A program made the position numbers and the translations under genes. A stretch of 64,000 bases of DNA, from the NCBI RefSeq assembly GCF_900109575.1, contig NZ_FOAF01000002.1, forward strand, positions 310,001 to 374,000, given 5' to 3'. This document shows positions 53,289 through 63,065 of the stretch, in pieces. A model generated the notes under the pieces. It did not search any database. It saw only the letters and a list, made by a program, of their open reading frames with translations, and was not told the DNA's origin. This DNA is from Olivibacter domesticus. Its GTDB lineage: Bacteria > Bacteroidota > Bacteroidia > Sphingobacteriales > Sphingobacteriaceae. Numbering within the stretch: the stretch's first letter is position 1; each line of letters begins with the position of its first letter.

Positions 53289-54632
53289 CTATTTAAGCTC
53301 AAGAAATTTATTATAATCGATCTCCTTTTTTGTCAGTTTCACAATACCTTTCAGGTAGTCAAAAACTTTTAGCGCCTTTACTTCCTCAAAAAGTCTATTT
53401 GCCTGTTCCTTATCTTGTAAAAATTGAACGGTGTATTGAGCTAACTGCTCCTCTCCTATCGGCTCCGGGCTGTACATCTTAAATTGGGCAGCAATGCGTT
53501 CTTTTGCTAACTTGAAAACTTCCTCGTATTTAATCTCAAGTTTATTCGCTGTAATAATCTTGTTTTCAATAAGCGTCCACTTTAGATTTTTCACAAAATC
53601 CTCATACCCTTCTACAAGTTCCTCATCTGTTAGTTTTTCATTGGTTGCTTTTAACCAACGCTTCAGGAATTCATCTGGAAATGCAACATTTACTTTCTCC
53701 ATTCCTAAATTGTAAAGATCATTTTGCAAACGTTGATCCGAATTTTGCACAAGCATCGCTTCTACTTCAGAACTAACACGTGCTCTAAATTCTTCTTCCG
53801 TTTTAACTTCTCCCTCACCAAATAACTTATTGAATAATTCTTCATTTAAATCGGCTTCCTCCAAACGATTCACGTTTTTCACAACCAGCTTAAAATTAGG
53901 CTCTGCTAGTGCATCCACTTCTTCCTGGGTAATATTTAATATTCTGGCGGCAGCCTCATTATCAAAAGCCTTTTTAAGATCAAACTTTACTTCGTCTTCT
54001 TTTTTAAGCCCTATCAGTGATTTCTTAATTTTCTTATCATTCACTAGATCGGTGCGTACAGAAGCAGTATTTTCAATTCCTCCCGCTAGCACATTTCCAT
54101 CTTTATCTAATTGTGTAAGTGTACTGTATAATACATCCCCATCTTCAGATACATCAGGATTAGTCATTTTACCATAACTCTTGCGAAGATTTTTGATTCT
54201 CGAAGCTAAGGTTTCTTCATCCACTTTAATATCGTATTGAGTCACTTTATCTTTCTCAGTGAAGGGCACTTCAAAAGCCGGTGCTAAACCAACTTCATAT
54301 TGAAATTTAAATTCGTCACTAAAATCCCACTTGTAATCGTCAGCCGTTCCTTCTTTTGGTAAAGGCTGCCCTAGTACCTCAATTTTATTCTCTGTTAGAT
54401 AGGTATTTAAACTATCGCTAACCAAGCGGTTTACTTCATCAAAAAGGATAGCTTTACCATAGGTCTTCTTAATATGCGAAGTTGGCACCATTCCAGGACG
54501 GAAACCAGGAAGCTTTGCTTTTTTTGCTTGTTCCTTTATTGCTTTATTTACACTTTCTGTGTAGTCTGCAGGGGTAATATCTACATTGATAACTGCGTTC
54601 AGGTCGTTTACTTTCTCCTGTGAAATGTTCAT
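53289..54632 (-). CDS. tig: Trigger factor
   Basis: A 447-residue ribosome-associated chaperone: N-terminal ribosome-binding domain (about 1-115, with AKLPGFRPGMVPTSHIKKTYG carrying the GFRxGxxP signature), a diverged PPIase/FKBP-like middle (about 150-230) and the helical C-terminal domain. The ATG at 54632 (MNISQEKV) is chosen; the upstream in-frame ATG at 54692 would run back through the tRNA terminator. No promoter is evident between that terminator and the start codon. Order tig-clpP-clpX is conserved widely. Confidence 0.95.
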   Translation of the reverse strand: MNISQEKVNDLNAVINVDITPADYTESVNKAIKEQAKKAKLPGFRPGMVPTSHIKKTYGKAILFDEVNRLVSDSLNTYLTENKIEVLGQPLPKEGTADDYKWDFSDEFKFQYEVGLAPAFEVPFTEKDKVTQYDIKVDEETLASRIKNLRKSYGKMTNPDVSEDGDVLYSTLTQLDKDGNVLAGGIENTASVRTDLVNDKKIKKSLIGLKKEDEVKFDLKKAFDNEAAARILNITQEEVDALAEPNFKLVVKNVNRLEEADLNEELFNKLFGEGEVKTEEEFRARVSSEVEAMLVQNSDQRLQNDLYNLGMEKVNVAFPDEFLKRWLKATNEKLTDEELVEGYEDFVKNLKWTLIENKIITANKLEIKYEEVFKLAKERIAAQFKMYSPEPIGEEQLAQYTVQFLQDKEQANRLFEEVKALKVFDYLKGIVKLTKKEIDYNKFLELK

Positions 54633-54658
54633 TCGTTGCGTTTTAATATGCTTAATAC

Positions 54659-54688
54659 AAAAATTCCCCCCGATGTTGTCGGGAGGAA
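54659..54688 (-). terminator. Intrinsic terminator of the tRNA-Leu transcript
   Basis: TTCC and CCCGA (54664-54673) pair with TCGGG and GGAA (54679-54688) around one mismatch and a TGTTG loop, followed on the minus strand by TTTTT (54659-54663). It lies only 27 bases before the tig start codon. Confidence 0.75.
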
Positions 54689-54693
54689 TCAAG

Positions 54694-54775
54694 TGCGGAA
54701 GAAGGGACTCGAACCCCCACGCCTCTCGGCGCCAGATCCTAAGTCTGGTGCGGCTACCAATTACGCCACTTCCGC
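54694..54775 (-). tRNA. tRNA-Leu (anticodon UAG)
   Basis: Reading the minus strand, the acceptor arm GCGGAAG pairs with CTTCCGC; the anticodon stem CCAGA/TCTGG encloses the loop CTTAGGA, giving anticodon UAG (Leu, codon CUA). A long variable arm (CGCCGAGAGGCG) marks a class II tRNA, as expected for leucine, and the TTCGAGT T-loop is present. The discriminator base is A and CCA is not encoded. Confidence 0.95.
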
Positions 54776-54799
54776 AGTACTTAGTGTTATTTTGGACTG

Positions 54800-54830
54800 C
54801 AAAACTAATACATTATGCTATTCCATCCAA
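54800..54830 (-). promoter_or_regulatory. Promoter of tRNA-Leu
   Basis: On the minus strand TTG (54828-54830) and TAGTTTTG (54800-54807) are 20 bases apart, giving a start about 18 bases before the mature tRNA. Confidence 0.75.
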
Positions 54831-54896
54831 ATATTTTTTAAACAAATTAACCAAAAAATCATAATCTGCTGATTATAGGAAGATTAATTTTTAATT

Positions 54897-55472
54897 TCAT
54901 GACAATCGCGAGCAATATGCTTTTAATTCATCATTGGAAAGTATTGAAACCACTGCGTCGGTAGCTATTGCCGCGCGTGGCATAATATCAACTTCTGCGT
55001 AGGATGGGTGTTGTACCAAAGTAATACCCCCGGATTTATATACAGCCCTTACACCTTCCGCTCCGTCTTTATTGGCTCCCGATAGTAATATGGCCACCAG
55101 ATGATGTTGGTATATTTCAGCTGCACTCTGCATGGTTACATCGATTGATGGACGACAGTAATTAACAGGTTCCGAAACATCTAAAGAAATAGTTTTGTCT
55201 TTTTCTATCAGTACATGATATCCTCCAGGCGCAAAGTATACCGTTCCCTGCTTGATACACTCCTTTTCTTCAGCCTGTTTTACATGCAATTTGCATCTTT
55301 GCTGGGCCATTTCTTCCAATGAACTGTGAAACCTGTCATTTCTATGTACTACTACTAGTACGGCAAATGTGGCATCCTCTTTTAACGACGCTAACAAATC
55401 TATTAAGACGACCATCCCTCCTGCCGAACAAGCTATAATCAATAAATCAACGCTTACCTCATTCTTGCTCAT
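54897..55472 (-). CDS. Stand-alone CheB-type methylesterase domain protein
   Basis: A 191-residue protein matching only the catalytic domain of CheB. The catalytic triad is Ser16 (ACSAGG), His43 (VVHRND) and Asp137 (SGANKDGAEG); their spacing (27 and 94) is close to that of E. coli CheB (26 and 96). There is no receiver domain and no CheR, chemoreceptor or histidine kinase nearby. It may act on protein glutamyl methyl esters outside chemotaxis, as orphan CheB/CheR proteins do in stress or sensory pathways (inference). Confidence 0.87.
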   Translation of the reverse strand: MSKNEVSVDLLIIACSAGGMVVLIDLLASLKEDATFAVLVVVHRNDRFHSSLEEMAQQRCKLHVKQAEEKECIKQGTVYFAPGGYHVLIEKDKTISLDVSEPVNYCRPSIDVTMQSAAEIYQHHLVAILLSGANKDGAEGVRAVYKSGGITLVQHPSYAEVDIMPRAAIATDAVVSILSNDELKAYCSRLS

Positions 55473-55760
55473 TATTTATTAGTTAAAGGTATCATATTAA
55501 CCTTAAAGTTATGATTATTATTTTTTAGAACCCATTAAGCTTCGTTTCAAATGCACTGACGAATTGCCAACGTTTCAATCAAAAAGAGACCAACGCGCCA
55601 TAGCAATAACAAGACACGATGAAATAAAGAATTTTATGAAAGAGAAAAAAGCAGGAAGACAGCGCCTGAGAAGCACCGATTTCAATCATTCGAAATAAAA
55701 TTACGGTATAAACACTTAACTATAATTTAACTAAAACCAACCTAATTTCCCTCAAAAACA

Positions 55761-55929
55761 TAGTTTTGTGTAAGAAAAACACCATTCGGTGTAAATTTCT
55801 CTTTTATTTTATTTAAAAGCCTTTAATTCGTATTAAGTTTTTATATCCATTAGGCATTTAGCACATTAGGTTAGGTTGATTAAAAAAACAGTAGTTTTAC
55901 CTCACTTCCCCAAAGTGAGGTTTTTTTTT
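55761..55929 (+). ncRNA. Candidate small RNA with promoter, 5' hairpin and 3' terminator
   Basis: TAGTTTTG (55761-55768) is a good -7 box (no TTG at -33). A transcript from about 55775 would begin with the hairpin ACACC-ATTC-GGTGT (55779-55792) and end with a strong intrinsic terminator, ACCTCACTT (55899-55907)/AAGTGAGGT (55913-55921) followed by a T run to 55929. There is no protein gene on this strand upstream for the terminator to serve. The product would be about 155 bases. It lies 290 bases before a susC gene; small RNAs next to such loci are known in Bacteroides. The rest of 55473-56265 shows no other feature. Confidence 0.5.
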
Positions 55930-56265
55930 GCCTTTTCTGAAGCAAATGCTGATTTAACATACAATTTCTCATCTATCTAAATCCCACACCCTTAACCGCT
56001 GTATGGATAGTATCCATTTCTGCAATCTCTTAAATTTACAGTTCATCCAACTAATCAACAGAAGTCTTAAAAATTTCTTTTTATCATTTTTATTTATTTA
56101 TTTTGCTAAACTAGCATAGACTAGTACAGAATAGAATACCCTAACCAATGATTATTTAAACATTAAAAACATTTTATATGTATAGTTCATCTTGACTTGG
56201 CTTTCACCTAACCGTGAATGCTTACTGATTATAACATATTCATCAAATTATTAAACCTGTTAAAC

Positions 56266-59200
56266 ATGATTTTTATTAAAAAAAGAGTGTATTGGCTTCC
56301 AAACATTCATTTTCTAAAATTGAAGACAGTTATTGCCTTCTTATTAATGTTTTATTCCACTTCTTCCATCGCGCAAGAGACAATGGTTACCGGAATAATA
56401 AGTGATAGTCTGACAAATGAAAACTTGCCAGGTGTATCAATAAAAGTGAAAAACACAAACATAGGAACCGTGTCAGATGCCAATGGAAAATATGCTATCG
56501 CTGTTTCCAATGAAGGTACTTTAGTCATTTCTTATCTAGGCTACAAAACAATTGAATTACCTGTAAATGGCAGCACATTGAATGTCCGTCTCCAATCGCA
56601 AGGTTTTGAATTGGAAGATGTAGTTGTAGTAGGCACACGTATAAAGAAGAGCGATCTAACTGGTGCCATTGGCAACATTTCATCTAAACAACTACAAGAG
56701 GTCCCCACTACCGACCTCACTACAGCTATGCAAGGAAAGGTTCCTGGCTTATATATTGCACGGTCTAATGCTAGTCCCGGCGAAGATGTAACGATCAAAG
56801 TACGTGGAACCAATTCGATTTCTTATGGCACCAATCCTGTTTATGTAATTGATGGTATTGTAGCCGAAGAAGGTATTCGGATGATTAACCCAGATGATAT
56901 CGCTTCTATTGACGTCTTGAAAGATGCCTCTTCAACGGCACTGTATGGTTCGAAAGCTTCTAACGGCGTCATTGTGATTACTACTAAAAAGGGACAACAG
57001 GGAGAAGGAAAAATAAGTTACAGTGGTTTTACAACCTTCAGCAATTATCAAAATCGTTTAAAAATGCTCGATGCCCGCCAATTGTATGATTTGAGGATCG
57101 ATGCTTATGCAAACGCTTATTTAGATGAAAACCCCGGTGCAGATCGGCAGTCTTATATAGATAACTTCTTAACAAAAACGGATATATCTGGAGCGATATT
57201 TTCTCCAGAGGAGTTATATAATGGCCAACATAATATTACTAATAACTGGTTGGACGAAATCACCCGGGCGGGGTTGGAACAAAACCATTCCTTAAATTTT
57301 TCGGGGGCAGATGATAAGTCTAACTATTTCCTGGGATTTTCTTACTCCAGCAATAAAGGGGTATTGGATATCTCGAAGTACGATCGAATTAGTGGCCGAT
57401 TTAATTATGAACGACAAATAAAACCTTGGTTAAAAGTGGGAACCAATACCAGCGTATCCCGTGGAAATAAAAATCGCTTGGATGGGAATGCCTATTCCAC
57501 CGCTTTAACAGCGAATCCTTTACAAAACATTGATACAGATAGATTGTACATGGAGTTTCAAGGAGTTCCGCAAATGGGTAATTACAATCCTATTCTAACC
57601 AAGCAGCTTCGTAGCCAAGAAATTCACAATAGAGTATTAACCACTAATTATGTGGAAGCAAAACCTATTGAGAATTTAAATATCCGAACGTCAATTTCCG
57701 CAGACATTTATAACAAACAAGATAATAGTTATATCCCAAGCAGTATTGGGCAGTCCATGCGTGACAGCTATAATGGAAAGGGCTGGTCATGGCGTGGGAT
57801 AACCGAATATTGGCAATGGGATAATTCGATCAGTTATGAAAAAAACTTCGGGAAGAATCGCCTCTTCGGTTTATTGAGTACCAGCATGTCCAAAACCAGA
57901 AGTAATTCAATAGATATGAATGGATACAACTTTCCTACTGACATACTAGGATATAAAGGAATGGGATTGGCAAGTAATCGGGATATGAATACTATTAATT
58001 CAGATTATGTTACCAATACGTTAGCTTCTGTCATTGCTCGTATCAATTACTCTTACGATGGCAGATATCTTTTAACTGCTACTGTCCGCCGTGACGGGAG
58101 TTCTAAATTCGGCAATGATAACAAATGGGGAACTTTTCCTTCTTTCTCGGCTGCATGGAACATGAACCAGGAATCTTTCTTAAAGGATGTAAACTGGTTA
58201 GATCAATTAAAATTAAGAGCTGGATTTGGCTTATTAGGCAATCAGAATATTCCAAATTATGCCTATATGACTATCTACCAACCAGCGTATTCCAATGGAA
58301 TCGTGGGCTTTACACCAGAGGACAGTCGTTACGGAAATCCCGATTTAAGATGGGAAAAACAAAAACAATATAATATTGGCTTTGATGCGAGTCTCTTAAA
58401 CAACCGCCTTTCCTTTACGGGTGATGTGTTTTATATGCGTAACACAGATCTTTTGATGAGAATGGCTTTATGGCCTTCTTTTGGATATAATTATCAGATA
58501 GCGAACGTAGGTGAGCTGGAAAATAAGGGCATTGAATTTAGTTTGAATGCATTGGTAGTTGACACCAGAGATTTCAAGTGGCGTATATCGGGCAATATCG
58601 CCCATGATAAAAACACCATCAAAAAATTAGCAAACGGTGTAGATGTGCTATGGAATGGTGGTAACATTATGTCGCGTGATGGCAATTTGTTTGTTGGGCA
58701 GTCACTTAACTCATTCTACACATTCCAAGCAGAGAAAATTGCACAAGAATCGGATATGAACCGTATCAATGGCATGACATTCTATAATGGTTACATCGTA
58801 AAACCTGGTGATATTTTACCTCGGGATCTTGATGGTGATGGAAAAATTACGCCTGAAAATGATATGGCTATTGTTGGCAAATCCGATCCAAAATTTTACG
58901 GCGGATTTACCACTAATTTCGCCTACAAAAATTTTTCGCTCAACGCCGTATTTACCTATTCATATGGAGCCAAGAAATTCAATGGGCAATATGACATGTT
59001 AATGGATGGCACAGGATCTTTTGGGCCAGCGAGCATTGATCAATTGGATCGCTGGACGCCAGAAAATACCAATACGGATGTACCGCGTGCATATCGCGGA
59101 AACAAATTTAACAGGTTTGGTTATGGCGCAACAGATTGGGCGATGCTGGATGCTTCATTTATTCGCTTATCAGCGTTAAATTTAACCTACAACTTTCCGA

Positions 59201-59355
59201 GTAAAAAAATCAATCCGATTTTAAGCAATCTAAGTATTTACGCATCCGGCAATAACCTCTTTTTAATCACGCCATATAAGGGCTACGATCCTGAAGCAGG
59301 TGAGGGTTATCCGTTAACCAAAAGCTTCACGCTCGGCGTAAACCTATCTTTCTAA
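56266..59355 (+). CDS. SusC/RagA family TonB-linked outer-membrane transporter
   Basis: A 1029-residue glycan importer: signal peptide ending SSIAQ, CarboxypepD_reg-like domain (about 38-115, TGIISDSLTNENLPGVSIKVKN), plug (VKVRGTNSISYGTNPVYVIDGI, SIDVLKDASSTALYGSKASNG) and barrel ending LGVNLSF. No STN domain, so regulation is not by sigma/anti-sigma; the GntR-type gene at the end of the locus is the likely regulator. The ATG at 56266 gives a compact signal peptide; the in-frame ATG at 56218 would add 16 residues. SusD follows after 32 bases. Confidence 0.94.
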   Translation: MIFIKKRVYWLPNIHFLKLKTVIAFLLMFYSTSSIAQETMVTGIISDSLTNENLPGVSIKVKNTNIGTVSDANGKYAIAVSNEGTLVISYLGYKTIELPVNGSTLNVRLQSQGFELEDVVVVGTRIKKSDLTGAIGNISSKQLQEVPTTDLTTAMQGKVPGLYIARSNASPGEDVTIKVRGTNSISYGTNPVYVIDGIVAEEGIRMINPDDIASIDVLKDASSTALYGSKASNGVIVITTKKGQQGEGKISYSGFTTFSNYQNRLKMLDARQLYDLRIDAYANAYLDENPGADRQSYIDNFLTKTDISGAIFSPEELYNGQHNITNNWLDEITRAGLEQNHSLNFSGADDKSNYFLGFSYSSNKGVLDISKYDRISGRFNYERQIKPWLKVGTNTSVSRGNKNRLDGNAYSTALTANPLQNIDTDRLYMEFQGVPQMGNYNPILTKQLRSQEIHNRVLTTNYVEAKPIENLNIRTSISADIYNKQDNSYIPSSIGQSMRDSYNGKGWSWRGITEYWQWDNSISYEKNFGKNRLFGLLSTSMSKTRSNSIDMNGYNFPTDILGYKGMGLASNRDMNTINSDYVTNTLASVIARINYSYDGRYLLTATVRRDGSSKFGNDNKWGTFPSFSAAWNMNQESFLKDVNWLDQLKLRAGFGLLGNQNIPNYAYMTIYQPAYSNGIVGFTPEDSRYGNPDLRWEKQKQYNIGFDASLLNNRLSFTGDVFYMRNTDLLMRMALWPSFGYNYQIANVGELENKGIEFSLNALVVDTRDFKWRISGNIAHDKNTIKKLANGVDVLWNGGNIMSRDGNLFVGQSLNSFYTFQAEKIAQESDMNRINGMTFYNGYIVKPGDILPRDLDGDGKITPENDMAIVGKSDPKFYGGFTTNFAYKNFSLNAVFTYSYGAKKFNGQYDMLMDGTGSFGPASIDQLDRWTPENTNTDVPRAYRGNKFNRFGYGATDWAMLDASFIRLSALNLTYNFPSKKINPILSNLSIYASGNNLFLITPYKGYDPEAGEGYPLTKSFTLGVNLSF

Positions 59356-59387
59356 TCAGTGATATGCACCCTTTAAATACAAAAGTG

Positions 59388-60986
59388 ATGAACAAAAATA
59401 AAATATTCGTAGGCATTTTAATAGCAGGATTGAGCTTGTTTAATGCTTCCTGCAATAAATTTTTAGAAGTGGATCCAGAATCAAAGATTCAAGATGATGC
59501 CATTTTTGACAATGAGGAGAATTTAAATGCCTACATGCTGGGTTTATATAAAGATTGGCGTGACGCACATAAAAACCGCATAGAAATGTATATAGGTACG
59601 GATGAAGCGAATGTTGGTGGTATTCAATGGCGCGATAATAACAACCGTAAAGGTTTGGATACCTACCTTGATGGAATGAATAGCACAAATGGTGGTATAC
59701 TTGACGTCTGGAAAAACCGTTTTCAAGTCGTTTCGCGTGCTTCTACCGCCATTTCGGCCATAGAACCGAATGAAAGCACGAATGATGCGCTATTTAATTT
59801 ACGACTAGGTGAAGCTTGTTTCTTGCGTGCTGTTAATAATTTTGAATTGGTACAAATGTTTGGTCCAATTCCGCTTACCGGCGCAAATCTTGGAGGCAAA
59901 AGACAGCCCTTAGACGTCGTTTATGGATTCATCGAGCGTGACTTATTGAAAGCTATTCAATATTTACCTGATCCTGCAGATCCAAACTATACCGATCTGC
60001 GAAGAGCCACTCGAGCGATAGCGCAAGCCATGCTAGGTAAACTATACCTCTACGCACCTGAATCTTCGGGTTTTCGTGATTATACCAAAGCAGCAGTCCA
60101 ATTTAAAACGGTATATAAAAATCCTTTCTTTGGGGGTACCGGGGCTTCTAATTACAGCACCATATATGATGCCCATCAGCAAAATTCAGCGGATTATAAA
60201 AAGGAAATGATTTATGCTTTCCAATTTAGTAACGTAAGCGGTGATCAAAGTAGTATTGAGTGGGATATGGGCTCTAGACCAGTAGCCAGCATGACGCCGA
60301 TAGAAGCAACAGCTTTATTTGCAGGATTTGATGGCTTATTGCCCAGCGAATATTGTTATAAGACGCAAGAGGAAGGGGGCCTATGGGAAGACGGCGATGT
60401 GCGTAAAAACGAAAGTATCCGCTATGATTTTACCTGGGAAGGAAAGCAACCCTCCATGACGGGTTTCGTATGGGGAGATGAGGTTGATCCTCACGTTAAA
60501 AAATATGAAGATGTCAGAACAGTTGAACAAGGATTGAGTTCTTATTATAGTGGAAAAAACCTACCCTTTATCCGTTTCAGTGACGTAATACTTTGTTATG
60601 CTGAATGTCTGTATAAAACTGGCAGACAACCTGAGGCGATTGACATGATTAATAACACAGTTCGTACACGCGCCTTCGGCGGATTTTTACCTAGCGATAA
60701 AAGATGGTCTGCCGGAATGGGCGAGCAGGAATTTATGAAGAACCTAATGGATGAACGCATGCGTGAACTATGTTTTGAGGGCTGGCGTAAATTAGATCTT
60801 CTAAGAACTGGCTTCTTAAAGGAATACGTACAAGACAGAAACCGTTGGGTTTCGGGTTTGTATAAAAACGATCGGATTAATGCGCCTGTAACCATTGAAG
60901 ATTTTCGCTTAACTTGGCCCATCCCATTAGATGAGCTTAGGCAAAATCCGGATTTATCGGATGCCGACCAAAACCCTGGATATTAA
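59388..60986 (+). CDS. SusD/RagB family glycan-binding lipoprotein
   Basis: A 532-residue surface lipoprotein with a type II signal (GLSLFNASC, Cys22). SusD features: GEACFLRAVNNFELVQMFGPIPL, IRFSDVILCYAECLYKTGRQPEA and MDERMRELCFEGWRKLDLLR, ending in a DADQNPGY tail. The ATG at 59388 is chosen; 59364 would add eight residues before the signal. It partners the SusC encoded upstream and is followed after 8 bases by the glycoside hydrolase gene. Confidence 0.95.
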   Translation: MNKNKIFVGILIAGLSLFNASCNKFLEVDPESKIQDDAIFDNEENLNAYMLGLYKDWRDAHKNRIEMYIGTDEANVGGIQWRDNNNRKGLDTYLDGMNSTNGGILDVWKNRFQVVSRASTAISAIEPNESTNDALFNLRLGEACFLRAVNNFELVQMFGPIPLTGANLGGKRQPLDVVYGFIERDLLKAIQYLPDPADPNYTDLRRATRAIAQAMLGKLYLYAPESSGFRDYTKAAVQFKTVYKNPFFGGTGASNYSTIYDAHQQNSADYKKEMIYAFQFSNVSGDQSSIEWDMGSRPVASMTPIEATALFAGFDGLLPSEYCYKTQEEGGLWEDGDVRKNESIRYDFTWEGKQPSMTGFVWGDEVDPHVKKYEDVRTVEQGLSSYYSGKNLPFIRFSDVILCYAECLYKTGRQPEAIDMINNTVRTRAFGGFLPSDKRWSAGMGEQEFMKNLMDERMRELCFEGWRKLDLLRTGFLKEYVQDRNRWVSGLYKNDRINAPVTIEDFRLTWPIPLDELRQNPDLSDADQNPGY

Positions 60987-60994
60987 AGAATTTA

Positions 60995-63049
60995 ATGAAA
61001 TCAAAGAATATGAAGTACTTAAAAATCGTTTCTCTTGCATCTTTGTTTATGTGTTGCACACTCAATTTGATAGCAAAAGAACCCAACCAACAAGTCATTA
61101 AATTCGGCAGGCAAAATGAGCTTGTGATTAACCTTGATAATGGGTTATTTACGATAAAAAACAAAGGCACTGAAGTAGTGGTCGACGCATCGGCCTCCTA
61201 TTCATCTAATGGAAGAAAGTATGGCAGCAAAGATTATCACAGCCGTAAATTAATAACAAATAAAAAGCAAGATAATCTTGGCCTCAGCACCCTGTATACA
61301 CTCATTTCTGACGGCAAAGATATGCCAACAATGCACCAGCACTTTATTTGCTATCCTGATCAGGAATTTATTTTAATTCAGCTGGAAATAGTAGGTCATG
61401 ATTTATCATCAAATTATATGGCTCCTTTAATTTCAAACAAAGCGGCCTTAGGTGAAGGCCACGATGTACGTACCCTATTCGTGCCTTTTGATAATGACAC
61501 CTTTATTAAATACAATGCAAAACCCTTAAGTACGCAACTAAATAAGAGTGCTGAAGTAGGAGCAATTTATGATAATGATTCTAGAAACGGGCTTCTATTA
61601 GGTTCGATCGATCACATGGATTGGAAAACAGGTATAGAAAGTGCAGGCGTTGGCAAAAGCATTCAACAACTAGCAATATTCGGTGGCTTCTCGGATGTTT
61701 CCATCACCAGAGATTCGATGGCGCATGGTTCACTTAAAGGCGATAAAATTGCTTCACCGCGGATGTTTATCGGTTATTTTTCTGATTGGCGGGATGGAAT
61801 GGAGCAATATGCTAAAATAACGCGAAAATTATCACCTCCATATCATAGCGCGTGGAAGGGCGCTACTCCTGTTGGCTGGAATAGCTGGGGTGTGATAAAG
61901 GAACATCTCACTTATGATAAAGCAATAAGTGTTGTAGATTTTTTCGACAAACAGCTTCCAGCATTCCGCAATGACGATGGAACGGCTTACATAGATCTGG
62001 ATTCTTTTTGGGACAACATGGTTCCTGGTGGTTTTTCAGGCGATTTTTCGAAACTTAAAGATTTTGTTAACTATTGTAAAGAAAGAAACTTGGAGCCCGG
62101 AGTTTATTGGGCCCCCTTCACAGATTGGGGATTCAAAGACACGAACGAACGGAAAGCAGAGGGAAGCGACTACAAATTCTCTGAAATGTGGACACGAACG
62201 AAAAATGGATACCACGATTTAGATGGTGGTAGAGCATTAGATCCCACTCACCCCGGAACACAGAAAAGAATCGCCTACATTATTGAAAAGCTTAAAAACT
62301 GCGGCTTTAAAATGATTAAAATTGATTTTCTAAGTCATGCAGCTATTGAATCTACACGTTTTTATGATAGTACTATTACCACCGGCATGCAAGCCTACAA
62401 GCTTGGCATGGAGTGTTTAAGCGATCATTTGGCAAATACGATGTTGGTATATGCTGCTATATCACCTTCAATGGCCACAGCACCGTATGCACATATGAGG
62501 CGAATTGCTTGCGATGCTTGGAAATCTATTGAAGACACCGAATATACGCTCAATAGCGTTAACTATGGCTGGTGGCAGACCTATTTATATGATTATATAG
62601 ATGCTGATCACCTCGTTTTTGAAAACGAGAACCAAGGAACCAATCGTGCCCGATTGATATCGGGATTGATCACCGGCCCAGTTGTTTTGGGAGATGACTA
62701 TTCAATACAGGCATCATGGCAAGAAGAAGTGAAGAAGTGGCTGCAACTTGATGCTGTTAAAGCACTTATCAAATCGGGTAAAGCATTCCAACCTATTGAA
62801 GGTAATACAGGTGAAAAAACCACGCAGATTTTTGTCCGCCAAGATGAAGATTGTACTTACTTAGCCGTTTTTAATTATCAAAAGGGGGCTGCTAAAATAA
62901 CCCTTGATGCCAATAGAATTGGCCTATCTGTTAAGAAAAAACATTTACTTACAGAATTATTAAGCAATGAACAGTTAACATTACAGCACAAGTTAACAGT
63001 AGCATTTAAACAAGAAGGTGCTTATATTTACCGCATCAGTAATAAGTAA
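60995..63049 (+). CDS. Clan GH-D (alpha-galactosidase-like) glycoside hydrolase
   Basis: A 684-residue exported enzyme: signal peptide (about 1-28), an N-terminal beta-sandwich (about 35-280), a TIM barrel (about 290-590) opening with TPVGWNSWG (292-299), and a C-terminal beta-domain. The likely nucleophile is Asp444 in IKIDFLSH, matching the K-x-D motif of GH27/GH36; the acid/base is probably Asp507 or Asp514 in RRIACDAWKSIED. Overall it resembles GH36-like alpha-galactosidases, but other alpha-glycosidases of this clan are possible. It is the only hydrolase in this locus, so an oligosaccharide with an alpha-linked galactose-type sugar is the simplest substrate guess. Confidence 0.78.
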   Translation: MKSKNMKYLKIVSLASLFMCCTLNLIAKEPNQQVIKFGRQNELVINLDNGLFTIKNKGTEVVVDASASYSSNGRKYGSKDYHSRKLITNKKQDNLGLSTLYTLISDGKDMPTMHQHFICYPDQEFILIQLEIVGHDLSSNYMAPLISNKAALGEGHDVRTLFVPFDNDTFIKYNAKPLSTQLNKSAEVGAIYDNDSRNGLLLGSIDHMDWKTGIESAGVGKSIQQLAIFGGFSDVSITRDSMAHGSLKGDKIASPRMFIGYFSDWRDGMEQYAKITRKLSPPYHSAWKGATPVGWNSWGVIKEHLTYDKAISVVDFFDKQLPAFRNDDGTAYIDLDSFWDNMVPGGFSGDFSKLKDFVNYCKERNLEPGVYWAPFTDWGFKDTNERKAEGSDYKFSEMWTRTKNGYHDLDGGRALDPTHPGTQKRIAYIIEKLKNCGFKMIKIDFLSHAAIESTRFYDSTITTGMQAYKLGMECLSDHLANTMLVYAAISPSMATAPYAHMRRIACDAWKSIEDTEYTLNSVNYGWWQTYLYDYIDADHLVFENENQGTNRARLISGLITGPVVLGDDYSIQASWQEEVKKWLQLDAVKALIKSGKAFQPIEGNTGEKTTQIFVRQDEDCTYLAVFNYQKGAAKITLDANRIGLSVKKKHLLTELLSNEQLTLQHKLTVAFKQEGAYIYRISNK

Positions 63050-63065
63050 TCAATTATAGGTTCCA

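Noticed and set aside
55636-55698. 20-codon basic open frame in the gap after the CheB-like gene
   Set aside because: Too short and unsupported by promoter or start signal; listed only as a possible chance frame.
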